Part shown: positions 35,536 through 45,243 of the stretch, piece after piece
Numbering within the stretch: the stretch's first letter is position 1
How the letters are laid out: each line of letters opens with the position of its first letter
Assembly: GCA_021774785.1 (NCBI GenBank)
Contig: JAJFIQ010000016.1
Span: forward strand, 88,451-152,450
Direction of reading: 5' to 3'
DNA length: 64,000 nt
Source: Emcibacter sp.
GTDB lineage: Bacteria > Pseudomonadota > Alphaproteobacteria > Sphingomonadales > Emcibacteraceae
Made by a program: the position numbers and the translations under genes
Notes under the pieces: generated by a model
Told to the model about the DNA's origin: nothing
The model's input: only the letters and a program-made list of their open reading frames with translations
Database searches by the model: none

Positions 35536-35895
35536 ATGTCTGTAACTTCCATCGGAAAATATGAATTTGAACCACTGGACAACCAAGAAAATTTTCACGG
35601 TAACCAACTAACCTATATCAACTGGGAACAGCATTTGCTGTTCTGTGCCCCGGTTTGTTTACCCTTGCCGCCGGAGATGCCCTTTGGCACCCTCGTGAAA
35701 GAGGTTCTGCCGGGCGTTTACAACAAGCATCCCGATTATGAGAAGATCAAGTGGGATGATGTCATCTGGAAACTGGATGGGGCTGATTTTACGCCCAATA
35801 TGAACGCGAGCTTGGCTGATAATGGTTTTAGTCATAAGTCTCTGGTCCGATTCTGGACGCCGGGACTAGATGGTATCGAGGGTAGCCATAGCTGA
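35536..35895 (+). CDS. dmpO: Phenol hydroxylase P4 subunit (DmpO)
   Basis: A 119-residue gamma subunit of the oxygenase hexamer, of the DmpO/P4 family. Marks are YEFEPLDNQENFHGNQLTYINWE near residue 9 (quoted in part: FHGNQLTYINWE), FCAPVCLPLPPEMPF and the KIKWDDVIWKLDG stretch. It ends inside the dmpP start (TGATG overlap). All six subunit and component genes of the hydroxylase are therefore present in the standard order. Confidence 0.9.
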   Translation: MSVTSIGKYEFEPLDNQENFHGNQLTYINWEQHLLFCAPVCLPLPPEMPFGTLVKEVLPGVYNKHPDYEKIKWDDVIWKLDGADFTPNMNASLADNGFSHKSLVRFWTPGLDGIEGSHS

Positions 35896-36953
35896 TGAGC
35901 TTTGATCTTACCATAGAACCCATCGGTGAAGTGATAGAGGTAGAGGAAGGCCAGACCATTCTGGATGCGTGCCTGCGCGCGGGAATCTATATCCCCTATC
36001 AATGTAATCATGGCCTGTGCAGTACCTGCAAGGTTGAGGTGGTTGAAGGTGATGTGGATCTTGGTGATGCTTCGCCCTTTGCCCTGATGGATTTTGAACG
36101 GGATGAGGGTAAGGCACTGGCCTGTGTTTGCACGCTGCAAAGCGATGTGGTTATAGAGGCTGATATCGAAGAGGATGAAGATTCTGAATATCTGCCGATT
36201 ATTGATTATACGGGTATGGTTTCAGAGGTCACCGCCCTTACCCCCGATGTGAAAAAGATCATTATTTCACTTGAACAGAAAGCTGAATTTCAGGCCGGAC
36301 AATATATCCAGCTGGATATCCCTGGCGTTGAAGGGCCACGTGCATTTTCTATTGCCAATTCACCGGACCATGGGGATCATGTGGAGCTTCACGTACGTTT
36401 AGTCGCGGGCGGTGCGGGTACGACCTATCTTCATAATGAGCTTGCCGCTGGTGATGGCTTATCCTTTTCCGCGCCCTATGGACATTTTTTTGTGCGCAAG
36501 TCACAGAATAAACCGATGATATTTATTGCTGGCGGCACGGGCTTATCAAGCCCGAAATCCATGATTGATGAATTACTGGAAGCCGGATACGAAGAAAAGC
36601 TGACCCTGTTTCACGGGGTGCGGGCCAAGGTGGATTTATATTATCAGAATTATTTTCAGGCATTGGCAGATAGCCATGATAATTTTACCTATATTCCGGC
36701 CCTGTCCGAGAAAAAAGACGATGATGATTGGGACGGCGAAGTTGGTTTTGTTCATGAGGCGGTGGAACGCTATTTCGATGGCTCTTTTGCCGGGCATCAG
36801 GCTTATCTTTGCGGCCCACCGCCTATGATTGAGGCCTCAATCCGCGCCCTGATGAAGGGCCGCCTGTTCGAGAAAGATATTTACTGTGAGAAATTTCTGA
36901 GTAAGGCAGATGGCACCGACGATAAGCGTTCGCCCCTGTTTAAAAGAATATGA
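35895..36953 (+). CDS. dmpP: Phenol hydroxylase P5, FAD/2Fe-2S reductase (DmpP)
   Basis: NADH-dependent electron-transfer component, 352 residues. An N-terminal plant-type 2Fe-2S domain uses C37, C42, C45 and C77; an FAD domain (RAFSIANSP) and an NAD domain (FIAGGTGLSSPKSM) follow, ending in CGPPPMIEASIRAL and the CEKFLSK tail. It passes electrons from NADH to the diiron subunit. The start overlaps the dmpO stop and its stop overlaps the dmpQ start, so the order is kept by translational coupling. Confidence 0.93.
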   Translation: MSFDLTIEPIGEVIEVEEGQTILDACLRAGIYIPYQCNHGLCSTCKVEVVEGDVDLGDASPFALMDFERDEGKALACVCTLQSDVVIEADIEEDEDSEYLPIIDYTGMVSEVTALTPDVKKIIISLEQKAEFQAGQYIQLDIPGVEGPRAFSIANSPDHGDHVELHVRLVAGGAGTTYLHNELAAGDGLSFSAPYGHFFVRKSQNKPMIFIAGGTGLSSPKSMIDELLEAGYEEKLTLFHGVRAKVDLYYQNYFQALADSHDNFTYIPALSEKKDDDDWDGEVGFVHEAVERYFDGSFAGHQAYLCGPPPMIEASIRALMKGRLFEKDIYCEKFLSKADGTDDKRSPLFKRI

Positions 36954-37237
36954 CCGAAAAAGGGTTTCAGGTCACCGTGATTGGTTCTGACAAGATTTTG
37001 ACCTGTCAGAAAGATGAGCCGCTTTTGGTTGCATTGGCTCGTCAGGGATATCTGAAAGTTCCCGTAGGTTGCCGTCAGGGCGGTTGTGGTGTTTGCAAAA
37101 TAAGGATCGTAGAAGGTGAATTTGAAACCGGGAAAATGAGTGTGAAACATGTGTCAGATGCAGAAAGGAAAATTAATTATACCCTTGCCTGCAAAACATT
37201 TCCCAAAAGTGATTTGGCGATAACGACGAAAATATGA
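36950..37237 (+). CDS. dmpQ: Plant-type 2Fe-2S ferredoxin (DmpQ/XylT)
   Basis: A 95-residue ferredoxin with ligands C41, C46, C49 and C81. DmpQ/XylT-type ferredoxins re-reduce the iron of catechol 2,3-dioxygenase after it is oxidised by substituted catechols. The next gene is that dioxygenase, as expected. It overlaps dmpP by four bases. Its presence suggests methyl- or other substituted catechols are met in the cell. Confidence 0.9.
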   Translation: MTEKGFQVTVIGSDKILTCQKDEPLLVALARQGYLKVPVGCRQGGCGVCKIRIVEGEFETGKMSVKHVSDAERKINYTLACKTFPKSDLAITTKI

Positions 37238-37247
37238 GGAGAGAAAA

Positions 37248-38174
37248 ATGGCTATAAATGGTGTATTAAGACCGGGATTTGTTCAGGTAAGGGTTCTGGA
37301 TATGGCGGAATCAATTATCCATTACCGGGATCGGATCGGTCTGGATGTGGTGAGCACAGGCGACGATGGCCGGGTCTATCTGAAAGCCTATGATGAATTT
37401 GACCGCCACAGTATTGTGCTGCGGGAATGTGATGAGGCGGGCCTTGATATGATGGCCTTTAAGGTCAGCAATGAAGCTTGTTTGGACGAGTATGAAGAAA
37501 AATTACGTACCGATGGATTTGAAGTCGCGGCAATTGCCGCCGGGGAACAGCCGGGCGTGGGACGCAGGATAAGTTTTGTGGCACCAACGGGACATCGTTT
37601 TGATCTTTATGCAGAAATAGAATTGGCCGCTAATGGCCCCATGACCAATAACCCGGATGTCTGCCAGCAGGACCCACGCGGTATGAAAGCAATCCGTTTT
37701 GACCATTGTCTGCTTTATGGTGGTGATGTTGATGGCACGAAAAAAGTCTTTGAAGAAATTCTGGGTTTCAGCACCTCTGAAATTGTGGTTGATGATGACA
37801 GTGGTATGATCATCGCCCTATTCTTGACCTGCAGTAACAAGGCCCATGATCTGGCACTTGTCCGTCATGAGGAAGACGGCAAACTGCATCATGTATCATT
37901 TCTGGTTGAGGACTGGACTTCGCTTCGGGATGCGGCGGATATCATGACCCGTTATGACATATCGCGCGACATCGGCCCCACACGTCATGGCATTACCCGT
38001 GGGCAGACCATTTATTTCTTTGATCCCAGCGGCAACCGTAATGAGGTATTCTCCGGCGGTTATGCTTTTTATCCCGATAACCCCCTTCGGGTCTGGAAAG
38101 CCAGCTCTGTTGGCAAGGCGATCTTTTATTATGAGCGCGAACTCAATGATCGTTTTATGACGGTTGTAACCTGA
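37248..38174 (+). CDS. dmpB: Catechol 2,3-dioxygenase (DmpB/XylE)
   Basis: Extradiol ring-cleaving enzyme of 308 residues that opens catechol to 2-hydroxymuconic semialdehyde using Fe(II). It has two vicinal-oxygen-chelate repeats; the iron ligands are H153 (RFDHCLLYG), H214 (KLHHVSF) and E266 (GNRNEVFSGGY), equal or within one residue of those in the well-known XylE. AGGAG lies just before ATG 37248. Its length is as usual. It marks the switch from hydroxylation to meta cleavage in the operon. Confidence 0.94.
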   Translation: MAINGVLRPGFVQVRVLDMAESIIHYRDRIGLDVVSTGDDGRVYLKAYDEFDRHSIVLRECDEAGLDMMAFKVSNEACLDEYEEKLRTDGFEVAAIAAGEQPGVGRRISFVAPTGHRFDLYAEIELAANGPMTNNPDVCQQDPRGMKAIRFDHCLLYGGDVDGTKKVFEEILGFSTSEIVVDDDSGMIIALFLTCSNKAHDLALVRHEEDGKLHHVSFLVEDWTSLRDAADIMTRYDISRDIGPTRHGITRGQTIYFFDPSGNRNEVFSGGYAFYPDNPLRVWKASSVGKAIFYYERELNDRFMTVVT

Positions 38175-38190
38175 AGAGTAGGGATGAATA

Positions 38191-39657
38191 ATGTCAGATA
38201 AGGCAGTGAAGCACTTTATCGGGGGTAGCTATACAGCGGGCACTTCCGGCAAACTATTTCAGGATATCAACCCGGTTGATGGCTCTGTGATTTGCGACGT
38301 GCACGAAGGATTGAAGCCGGAAGTGGATGCGGCGGTAACGGCGGCTCAGCAGGCCTTACGCGGTCCCTGGGGCAAGATGACAATAGAGGAACGGGTCGCG
38401 ATTCTTTATAATGTTGCTGATGGTATTAATGCGCGCTTTGATGAATTTCTGGAAGCGGAATGTATGGATACCGGCAAGCCAAAATCACTGGCTCGCCATA
38501 TTGATATTCCGCGCGGGGCCGCGAACTTTAAGGCCTTTGCCGAGGTGATAAAAAATGAGCCAACCGAAGCCTTTTCCATGGCCACGCCGGACGGGGCGGG
38601 GGCTTTAAACTATGCCCTTCGCACACCCAAGGGTGTCATTGCGGTAATTTCGCCGTGGAATCTGCCCCTGTTACTGATGACATGGAAGGTGGGACCTGCG
38701 CTGGCCTGCGGTAATACAGTTGTGGTAAAGCCTTCCGAAGAAACACCGCTGACCACATCGTTATTGGGCGAGGTGATGAATGAAGCCGGGGTTCCGGCTG
38801 GTGTTTTTAATGTGGTCAATGGTTTTGGACCGGATAGTGCGGGAGCTTATCTCACCGAGCATCCGGATGTAGACGCCATCACCTTTACCGGAGAGACAAC
38901 TACGGGCACCGCCATCATGAAAGCGGCGGCGGTGGGGATGCGTGATGTTTCCATGGAGCTTGGTGGTAAAAACCCTGCAATTATCTTTGCTGACTGCGAT
39001 ATGGATAAGGCCATAGAGGGTGTGATGCGTTCAGTTTTTGCTAACTGTGGTCAGGTCTGTCTGGGTACAGAACGGGTTTATGTGGAACGGCCCATATTTG
39101 ATGAATTTGTCGCCCGGTTGAAGCAAGGTGCTAAAGGGCTCAAGCTAGGGGTTCCTAATGATGATGCCGCTAATATGGGGCCGCTGATCAGCAAGGAACA
39201 TCAGGGCAAGGTATTGGGTTATTATGCCTTGGCCAAAGAATTGGGAGCCAATATCATTACGGGTGGCGGCGTGCCGGATATGGACGATACACTTTCAGGC
39301 GGTGCTTGGGTGGAGCCGACAATCTGGACGGGGCTTGGTGATGACAGCGCCATCATGCGAGAAGAAATCTTCGGCCCCTGTTGTCATATTTCTCCTTTTA
39401 CTGAGGAAGATGAAGTGATCATACGGGCCAATGATACGGTATACGGTCTGGCCTGTTCTATCTGGACGGAAAATCTTTCTAAGGCCCATCGGGTAGCCGG
39501 ACAGATCGAAAGTGGTCTCATTTGGGTAAATAGCTGGTTCCTACGTGACTTGAGAACGCCGTTCGGTGGATCGAAACAGTCCGGTATTGGCCGCGAAGGC
39601 GGGGTGCATAGTTTGGAATTTTATACGGAAATGCGCAATATTTGCGTAAAACTCTAA
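38191..39657 (+). CDS. dmpC: 2-hydroxymuconic semialdehyde dehydrogenase (DmpC)
   Basis: NAD-dependent aldehyde dehydrogenase of 488 residues that oxidises the ring-cleavage product to 4-oxalocrotonate (2-hydroxymuconate). The general base is in MELGGKNPAIIF and the catalytic cysteine in NCGQVCLGTERV; FGGSKQSGIGREGG ends the fold. Position after dmpB identifies the substrate. With no dmpD hydrolase gene in the operon, this is the only route visible for the semialdehyde. Confidence 0.93.
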   Translation: MSDKAVKHFIGGSYTAGTSGKLFQDINPVDGSVICDVHEGLKPEVDAAVTAAQQALRGPWGKMTIEERVAILYNVADGINARFDEFLEAECMDTGKPKSLARHIDIPRGAANFKAFAEVIKNEPTEAFSMATPDGAGALNYALRTPKGVIAVISPWNLPLLLMTWKVGPALACGNTVVVKPSEETPLTTSLLGEVMNEAGVPAGVFNVVNGFGPDSAGAYLTEHPDVDAITFTGETTTGTAIMKAAAVGMRDVSMELGGKNPAIIFADCDMDKAIEGVMRSVFANCGQVCLGTERVYVERPIFDEFVARLKQGAKGLKLGVPNDDAANMGPLISKEHQGKVLGYYALAKELGANIITGGGVPDMDDTLSGGAWVEPTIWTGLGDDSAIMREEIFGPCCHISPFTEEDEVIIRANDTVYGLACSIWTENLSKAHRVAGQIESGLIWVNSWFLRDLRTPFGGSKQSGIGREGGVHSLEFYTEMRNICVKL

Positions 39658-39666
39658 GGGTTGAAA

Positions 39667-40458
39667 ATGACAAAAACAAGTCAGGAAGATTTAATAAAAG
39701 CCGCAGAAATGCTGAGGGCCGTTCACGAAACTGGTACGCCCTGCGCCGCACTTCGTGAATTCATTGATGCGGGTGATTTGGCGGCAGGTTACGCCATACA
39801 GAATATTAATACGGAATATTGGCTGAAACAGGGCCGCAGATTAGTGGGCCGCAAAACCGGATTGACCGCAAAATCTGTCCAGAAACAACTTGGGGTTGAT
39901 CAGCCTGATTTTGGCATGCTTTATGCGGATATGGCTTATGCGGACGGCGAAGATGTACCGCTGGACCGTTTGCTACAGCCTAAAATTGAAGGTGAGATTG
40001 CCTTCGTGCTGAAAGAGGATTTAGATCAAGAGCAAATGACCCTTACCGATGTGATGCGGGCCATTGATTATGCCGTTGCGGCTCTTGAAATTGTTGACAG
40101 CCGTATTGCTGATTGGAATATTAAATTCCTGGATACGGTAGCGGATAATGCCTCATCGGGTCTGTATGTTCTGGGGACAGAACCGCGTCAATTGTCAGAA
40201 ATTGATCTGCATCTTTGTGGCATGGTGATCGAGCACCAGGGGGAGCCGGTTTCCACAGGCGCCGGGGCGGCGTGCCTCGGCAATCCGCTTAATGCGACAT
40301 TATGGCTGGCAAAAACAATGGTTGAGGTAGGGCGTCCCTTGAAGGCGGGCGATACGATCCTGTCCGGTGCCCTTGGCCCCATGGTCAGCGTTACCGGCCC
40401 CGGTGTTTATGAACTTCGCATATCAGGGTTAGGTTCGGTCAGAGCTTCCTTCGTTTAA
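39667..40458 (+). CDS. dmpE: 2-hydroxypenta-2,4-dienoate hydratase (DmpE)
   Basis: A 263-residue member of the hydratase/decarboxylase family (FAH-like fold) that adds water to 2-hydroxypentadienoate, giving 4-hydroxy-2-oxovalerate. Marks are GRKTGLTAKSVQKQLGVDQPDFG, the metal-site PKIEGEIAFVL, and ALEIVDSRIADW. The hydratase call over the sister decarboxylase at 42430 rests on QPDFGMLYADM and on gene order. ATG 39667 is chosen because AAGGG (39656-39660) lies 6 bases before it; an upstream TTG is in frame. Confidence 0.88.
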   Translation: MTKTSQEDLIKAAEMLRAVHETGTPCAALREFIDAGDLAAGYAIQNINTEYWLKQGRRLVGRKTGLTAKSVQKQLGVDQPDFGMLYADMAYADGEDVPLDRLLQPKIEGEIAFVLKEDLDQEQMTLTDVMRAIDYAVAALEIVDSRIADWNIKFLDTVADNASSGLYVLGTEPRQLSEIDLHLCGMVIEHQGEPVSTGAGAACLGNPLNATLWLAKTMVEVGRPLKAGDTILSGALGPMVSVTGPGVYELRISGLGSVRASFV

Positions 40459-40469
40459 AGGTATAAAAT

Positions 40470-41405
40470 ATGACTAAGGTAAAAGTAGCTATCATTGGGT
40501 CGGGCAATATCGGTACCGATCTTATGATTAAAATATTGCGCACCAGTGATGGTTTGGAAATGGGCGTTATGGTCGGCGTAGATCCCACATCCGATGGCCT
40601 TGCGCGCGCGGCACGCATGGGTGTGGCAACCACCGCAGAGGGTATCGAAGGTCTGCAAAATCTTGACGAATGGGACGATATTAAAATTGTTTTTGATGCC
40701 ACATCCGCCTATGCTCACAAACATCATAATGCGGTATGCCGGGCAGCGGGCAAGGTCATTGTCGACCTGACCCCGGCGGCCATTGGCCCCTATACGGTGC
40801 CAGTGGTTAATCTTACCGATCACCTTGATCAGCCTAATGTTAATATGGTGACCTGTGGCGGGCAGGCGACAATCCCTATGGTGGCGGCAGTGAATAAAGT
40901 TGCCAAGGTTCATTATGCGGAAATCATCGCCAGCATATCATCCAAATCTGCGGGGCCGGGAACCCGTGCCAATATCGACGAATTTACAGAAACCACAAGA
41001 CGCGCCATCGAAGAAGTGGGTGGGGCCGGAAAAGGCAAGGCGATTATCATTCTCAATCCCGCTGAACCGCCCCTATTGATGCGGGATACGGTTTTTACTC
41101 TGTGTGACATGGCCGATGAAGCGGAAATAGAAAAAGCCATAGCGGATATGGTCAAGCAAGTTCAAGCCTATGTTCCGGGTTATCGCCTGAAGCAAAAAGT
41201 GCAGTTTGAACGCTTTGGCTCCAACAATCCGTTGAAAATTCCCGGTTATGGTGAATTCGAAGGGGTCAAGACATCTATCTATCTGGAAGTGGAAGGCGCG
41301 GCCCATTACCTTCCGGCCTATGCGGGTAACTTGGATATTATGACCTCTGCTGCGCTGGGGACCGCCGAAAAAATAGCCGTCCTTAAATTCGGAGAAGCCG
41401 CATGA
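40470..41405 (+). CDS. dmpF: Acetaldehyde dehydrogenase, acylating (DmpF)
   Basis: A 311-residue enzyme making acetyl-CoA from acetaldehyde, CoA and NAD. An N-terminal Rossmann fold ([16 protein letters not shown]) is followed by the catalytic-cysteine region [15 protein letters not shown]. It works in a channelling complex with the aldolase encoded next, and overlaps that gene by four bases (ATGA). Length and layout match DmpF/MhpF. Confidence 0.94.
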   Translation: MTKVKVAIIGSGNIGTDLMIKILRTSDGLEMGVMVGVDPTSDGLARAARMGVATTAEGIEGLQNLDEWDDIKIVFDATSAYAHKHHNAVCRAAGKVIVDLTPAAIGPYTVPVVNLTDHLDQPNVNMVTCGGQATIPMVAAVNKVAKVHYAEIIASISSKSAGPGTRANIDEFTETTRRAIEEVGGAGKGKAIIILNPAEPPLLMRDTVFTLCDMADEAEIEKAIADMVKQVQAYVPGYRLKQKVQFERFGSNNPLKIPGYGEFEGVKTSIYLEVEGAAHYLPAYAGNLDIMTSAALGTAEKIAVLKFGEAA

Positions 41406-42433
41406 CCGACCAAAAACTTTATATTCAGGATGTAACCCTACGAGACGGCATGCACGCGATTCGCCATATGTATGGTATCGATCATGTGCGGGATATTGCC
41501 CGCGCCCTTGATGAGGCGGGTGTGGATGCCATCGAAGTGGCCCATGGTGATGGCCTCAACGGGTCAAGTTTCAATTATGGCTTTGGCGCCCATACGGATT
41601 GGGAATGGCTGGAGGCAGTGGCAGAGGTTTTGGACAGGGCCGTGCTGACCACTTTGTTGTTGCCCGGTATTGGGACCGTGACGGAATTACAGCGGGCCTA
41701 TGATCTGGGGGTGCGGTCGGTACGTATCGCGACCCATTGTACCGAAGCTGATGTGTCGAAACAGCATATTGAAAAGGCCCGTGAAATGGGCATGGATACC
41801 ATCGGATTTTTGATGATGTCCCATATGATTGCGCCTGATCATCTGGCAAGGCAGGCCAAGCTGATGGAAGGTTACGGCGCGACGACAGTATATGTGGTTG
41901 ATAGTGGTGGCGCGCAGAATATGGATGATGTGGCGGCACGTTTGAATGCTTTTGACAAGATATTGAAACCCGAAACAGAACGGGGTATTCATGCTCACCA
42001 TAATTTAAGTCTTGGGGTAGCCAACTCTATTGCCGCTGTGCAAAATGGAGCCATCCGGGTTGATGCCAGCTTAACCGGCATGGGGGCCGGGGCCGGCAAT
42101 GCGCCGCTGGAAGTATTCATTGCGGCGGCGGACCGTTTGGGCTGGAACCATGGTTGTGATCTATACAAACTGATGGATGCGGCAGAAAATCTGGTGAGGC
42201 CATTACAGGACCGCCCGGTACGGGTTGATCGGGAAACACTGAGCCTTGGCTATGCCGGGGTTTACAGTTCTTTTCTGCGTCATGCGGAAACTGCGGCGGA
42301 AACATACGGTCTTGATACCCGTGAAATTCTCGTGGAGCTGGGCCGTAGACGCATGGTTGGCGGTCAGGAAGACATGATCGTTGACGTCGCTCTCGATATA
42401 CTTAAACAAAAAGAAGAAGGAAACGCAGCATGA
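41402..42433 (+). CDS. dmpG: 4-hydroxy-2-oxovalerate aldolase (DmpG)
   Basis: Class II pyruvate aldolase of 343 residues splitting 4-hydroxy-2-oxovalerate to pyruvate and acetaldehyde. The HMGL-like barrel begins with the metal/pyruvate motif [13 protein letters not shown] and continues to [15 protein letters not shown], which carries the two metal His residues. The C-terminal helical part forms the interface with DmpF. Both ends overlap neighbours by four bases, consistent with a tight DmpF-DmpG complex. Confidence 0.94.
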   Translation: MTDQKLYIQDVTLRDGMHAIRHMYGIDHVRDIARALDEAGVDAIEVAHGDGLNGSSFNYGFGAHTDWEWLEAVAEVLDRAVLTTLLLPGIGTVTELQRAYDLGVRSVRIATHCTEADVSKQHIEKAREMGMDTIGFLMMSHMIAPDHLARQAKLMEGYGATTVYVVDSGGAQNMDDVAARLNAFDKILKPETERGIHAHHNLSLGVANSIAAVQNGAIRVDASLTGMGAGAGNAPLEVFIAAADRLGWNHGCDLYKLMDAAENLVRPLQDRPVRVDRETLSLGYAGVYSSFLRHAETAAETYGLDTREILVELGRRRMVGGQEDMIVDVALDILKQKEEGNAA

Positions 42434-43197
42434 TTGATCTGAACGCAATTGCTGAATTTGTTGATGATGCCTCTAGATACGCCAATGCGATCCCGCAGCT
42501 TTCTGAAACGGGCAAAGATCTGACATTGGAACAAGCCTACGAAGTGCAACGTCTGTCTGTACAACGCCGTTATGACAGGGGTCAAACCCAGGTTGGTGTC
42601 AAAATGGGTTTCACATCGCGCGCTAAAATGATCCAGATGGGTCTGGATGAAATGATCTGGGGTCGTCTGACCAATACAATGCTGGTGGAAGATGGTGGTG
42701 AGATTGACTTGTCAGAGTTCGTCCATCCCCGTGTGGAGCCGGAAATAGCTTTCCTGCTTAATAAACCACTGGAAGGGTTGGTCAGTCCGGCACAGGCCAT
42801 GCTGGCGGTGGAAGCGATTGCGCCCGCACTGGAAATTATTGACAGCCGTTATGAGAATTTCAAGTTTAATCTGCCTGATGTTGTAGCGGATAATACGTCA
42901 ACGTCAGCCTATGCTGTGGGGCCGTGGGTCAAACCGGATATTGATTTTACCAATCTGGGTATGGTGATGAGTTTCGATGGCCGAGCGGTACAGATCGGAT
43001 CATCGGCGGCGGTACTTGGCCATCCTTTGCGCGCCCTTGTTGGAGCTTCGCGGCTTGTAGCAGAGGAAGGTGGACGATTAGAGGCGGGCTGGACTGTTAT
43101 GGCGGGGGGCGCAACGGCTGCTGAAGCCCTGACCTCCGGTCTTCACGTTCGTTTAGAAGCTCAAAATATGGGGTCCGTTAGCTTTAGTGTGAAATGA
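42430..43197 (+). CDS. dmpH: 4-oxalocrotonate decarboxylase (DmpH)
   Basis: A 255-residue homologue of DmpE that removes carbon dioxide from 4-oxalocrotonate to give 2-hydroxypentadienoate. Typical marks are [23 protein letters not shown] (shown in part: [19 protein letters not shown]), [12 protein letters not shown] and [14 protein letters not shown]. It is the last gene of the operon. The keto-enol tautomerase dmpI, normally next, is not present before the convergent gene. A short weak hairpin (ATGAG/CTCAT, 43195-43211) follows the stop. Confidence 0.9.
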   Translation: MIDLNAIAEFVDDASRYANAIPQLSETGKDLTLEQAYEVQRLSVQRRYDRGQTQVGVKMGFTSRAKMIQMGLDEMIWGRLTNTMLVEDGGEIDLSEFVHPRVEPEIAFLLNKPLEGLVSPAQAMLAVEAIAPALEIIDSRYENFKFNLPDVVADNTSTSAYAVGPWVKPDIDFTNLGMVMSFDGRAVQIGSSAAVLGHPLRALVGASRLVAEEGGRLEAGWTVMAGGATAAEALTSGLHVRLEAQNMGSVSFSVK

Positions 43198-43231
43198 GGC
43201 TTTGTCTCATAGTTGAAGTGATTATGTCTCT

Positions 43232-44248
43232 CTAGGTATGTGATGTGGCGTAGGCATCGATTTGATGGATATGGTGATTTATTTCTTTTTCAGATAGAAA
43301 AGACCCAGAGAAGCTGTTTTTTGCCAATGTCACGAGATCGGATTTATCAAGATCAACCGCGTTGGCAACAGCAAGATAATTATCATTCAGATAGCCGCCA
43401 AAATAAGACGGATCATCGGAATTAATCGTTGCCCGAATACCGGCTTGTAACATAGGTTTTATGGGGTGATCCCGAAGACTGTTTACAACACAAAGCTTAA
43501 GATTGGACAGGGGGCAGACGGTGAGCGTCATACGCTCTGACCGCAGGCGTTCAATCAGCACCGGGTCTTCCATGGCGCGGTTGCCGTGATCAATACGGTC
43601 AATATTTAACAGGTCAAGAGCCTGATAAATATACTGAGGCGGGCCTTCTTCCCCTGCATGGGCAACAGATAATAACCCTCTTTCTTTTGCGGCTTTGAAA
43701 ACCCGTGCAAATTTTGATGGCGGATGACCCAGTTCGGATGAATCAAGCCCAACGGCTGCAATATGGGGTAGAAAATTTTCAGCCAGCTTCAAAGTCTTGA
43801 AGGCATCCTCTTCGGGCAGATGGCGCAGGAAACACATGATCAGGCGGGACGTAATACCAAAATCTTTTTCGGCATCTTTCAGGGCGGATGTTATGCCAGC
43901 CATGATAACCGGAAATTCTATTCCCCGTTCCAGATGGGCCTGAGGGTCAAAAAATACTTCCGTATGTAGACAGTTATCTTGTTGAATTTTTTTTATATAA
44001 CCCATGGTGAGGTCATAATAATCCTCTTTACCGTGCAGCACATTCATCCCCTGATAATATATATCCAGAAAATCCTGCAGGTTGCTGAAATTATAAGCCG
44101 CACGAATGTCTTCGACGGCATTGAACGGAATGGCGATTTTATTGCGTCTGGCCAGATCAAACATAAGTTCAGGCTCAAGACTGCCCTCCAGATGAAGATG
44201 CAATTCTGCTTTGGGAAGCTTTTGAATAAATTCTGCAATATTTGGCAT
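43232..44248 (-). CDS. Adenine deaminase (adenosine/AMP deaminase superfamily)
   Basis: Zinc amidohydrolase of 338 residues converting adenine to hypoxanthine. Metal ligands are visible in ELHLHLEGS (H17, H19), HAGEEG and NSDDPSYFGGY. The SYFGGYLNDNY ending of the Asp-Asp motif is what separates the adenine deaminases from true adenosine deaminases, which usually have a different residue set there; I make the adenine call on that and on the purine setting. ATG 44248 shares one base with the stop of the preceding gene (TAATG). Last gene of a five-gene operon; it feeds hypoxanthine to the xanthine dehydrogenase encoded nearby. Confidence 0.85.
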   Translation of the reverse strand: MPNIAEFIQKLPKAELHLHLEGSLEPELMFDLARRNKIAIPFNAVEDIRAAYNFSNLQDFLDIYYQGMNVLHGKEDYYDLTMGYIKKIQQDNCLHTEVFFDPQAHLERGIEFPVIMAGITSALKDAEKDFGITSRLIMCFLRHLPEEDAFKTLKLAENFLPHIAAVGLDSSELGHPPSKFARVFKAAKERGLLSVAHAGEEGPPQYIYQALDLLNIDRIDHGNRAMEDPVLIERLRSERMTLTVCPLSNLKLCVVNSLRDHPIKPMLQAGIRATINSDDPSYFGGYLNDNYLAVANAVDLDKSDLVTLAKNSFSGSFLSEKEINHHIHQIDAYATSHT

Positions 44249-45243
44249 TAGGCACCCCCCCAAAGCGTGGGGTGAAGGGGCGACATGAGGCCGTCTTTTA
44301 GCTCTAGCCCATTGACATGGTCATTGAGCAGCATGGTTGTCGCGTCAAGATCAACATATCGGGCGAACTGGGCAACAAACATGGCGGGGGCCATAGAAAG
44401 TGATGTGCCGAGCATACAACCGACCATAACATCAAGCCCAGCCTTCTGTGCTCCCACTTGAAGTTTTCTAGCCTCACTAAGGCCGCCGGTTTTATCGAGC
44501 TTGATGTTAATAACATCATAAAGTTCCTTAAGTCTCACCAGATCATCAGCGGTGTGGCAACTTTCATCAGCACCCAGCGGCACATCAACATTGATGTCTT
44601 TGAGGGCGGCATCTTCCGCTTCGGGCAGGGGTTGTTCGATCATGACAATGTTAAATTCTTTTGCCCGCGTGGCCACTTGTTTAATAATGTCTATGGTCCA
44701 GCTTTCATTGGCATCAATTAAAAGACCAGAATGGGGCGCGTTCTTATGTACAGCACTCAGACGGGCCATAATATCATCGGCATTTAATTTAACCTTCAAA
44801 ACAGGAAAAGTCGCCAGCTTAGCCGCTGCCGCGCCCATCCTTTCAGCTTCGTCTATGCTAAGTGTCTGTACTGAGGTAATATTTTCGGGCCACGGCACCT
44901 TCAGGAGGTCATTGACCGGTTTTGCTTCAACTTTTGCCCTTAAATCCCAGAGCGCACAGTCAACGGCATTACGGGCTGCGCCGGCAGGCATTTCTTTTTG
45001 TAAGGCCCCGAGGGTGAGGCCATTTTCCAGCAGGGGGCGAATATTTTCGATCTGCTCAAGAACAGAAGGAATGCTTTCACCATACCGGGCATTGGGGGCA
45101 CATTCACCGCGTCCAACATGGTCATTTTCTTGTATTTTGACCACTATAACATGGGTTTCAGTGCGACTGCCACGGGCGATGACAAAGGGGGCATTTAAGT
45201 CCCAGATTTCACTACGGATGGTTATTTTTCGGGTGATGGTCAT
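44248..45243 (-). CDS. dgcA: Enolase-superfamily epimerase, DgcA / dipeptide epimerase-like
   Basis: A 331-residue enzyme of the muconate-lactonizing/dipeptide-epimerase branch. The acid/base pair is visible as the KxK lysine in VLKVKLNAD and the lysine in INIKLDKTGG. Magnesium ligands are in IDANESW, IEQPLPE and GADES. On its own it would be called L-Ala-D/L-Glu epimerase. Paired with a DUF1611 gene it matches the DgcN-DgcA pair, reported from marine bacteria to turn D-glutamate into L-glutamate through N-acetylated forms, with DgcA as the racemase. I recall that work but cannot check residues here. It overlaps both neighbours by one to four bases. Confidence 0.8.
   Translation of the reverse strand: MTITRKITIRSEIWDLNAPFVIARGSRTETHVIVVKIQENDHVGRGECAPNARYGESIPSVLEQIENIRPLLENGLTLGALQKEMPAGAARNAVDCALWDLRAKVEAKPVNDLLKVPWPENITSVQTLSIDEAERMGAAAAKLATFPVLKVKLNADDIMARLSAVHKNAPHSGLLIDANESWTIDIIKQVATRAKEFNIVMIEQPLPEAEDAALKDINVDVPLGADESCHTADDLVRLKELYDVINIKLDKTGGLSEARKLQVGAQKAGLDVMVGCMLGTSLSMAPAMFVAQFARYVDLDATTMLLNDHVNGLELKDGLMSPLHPTLWGGA

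Noticed and set aside
43195..43211. Terminator of the phenol operon
   Set aside because: ATGAG/CTCAT is only a five-pair stem without a T run. It is too weak to list as a feature.
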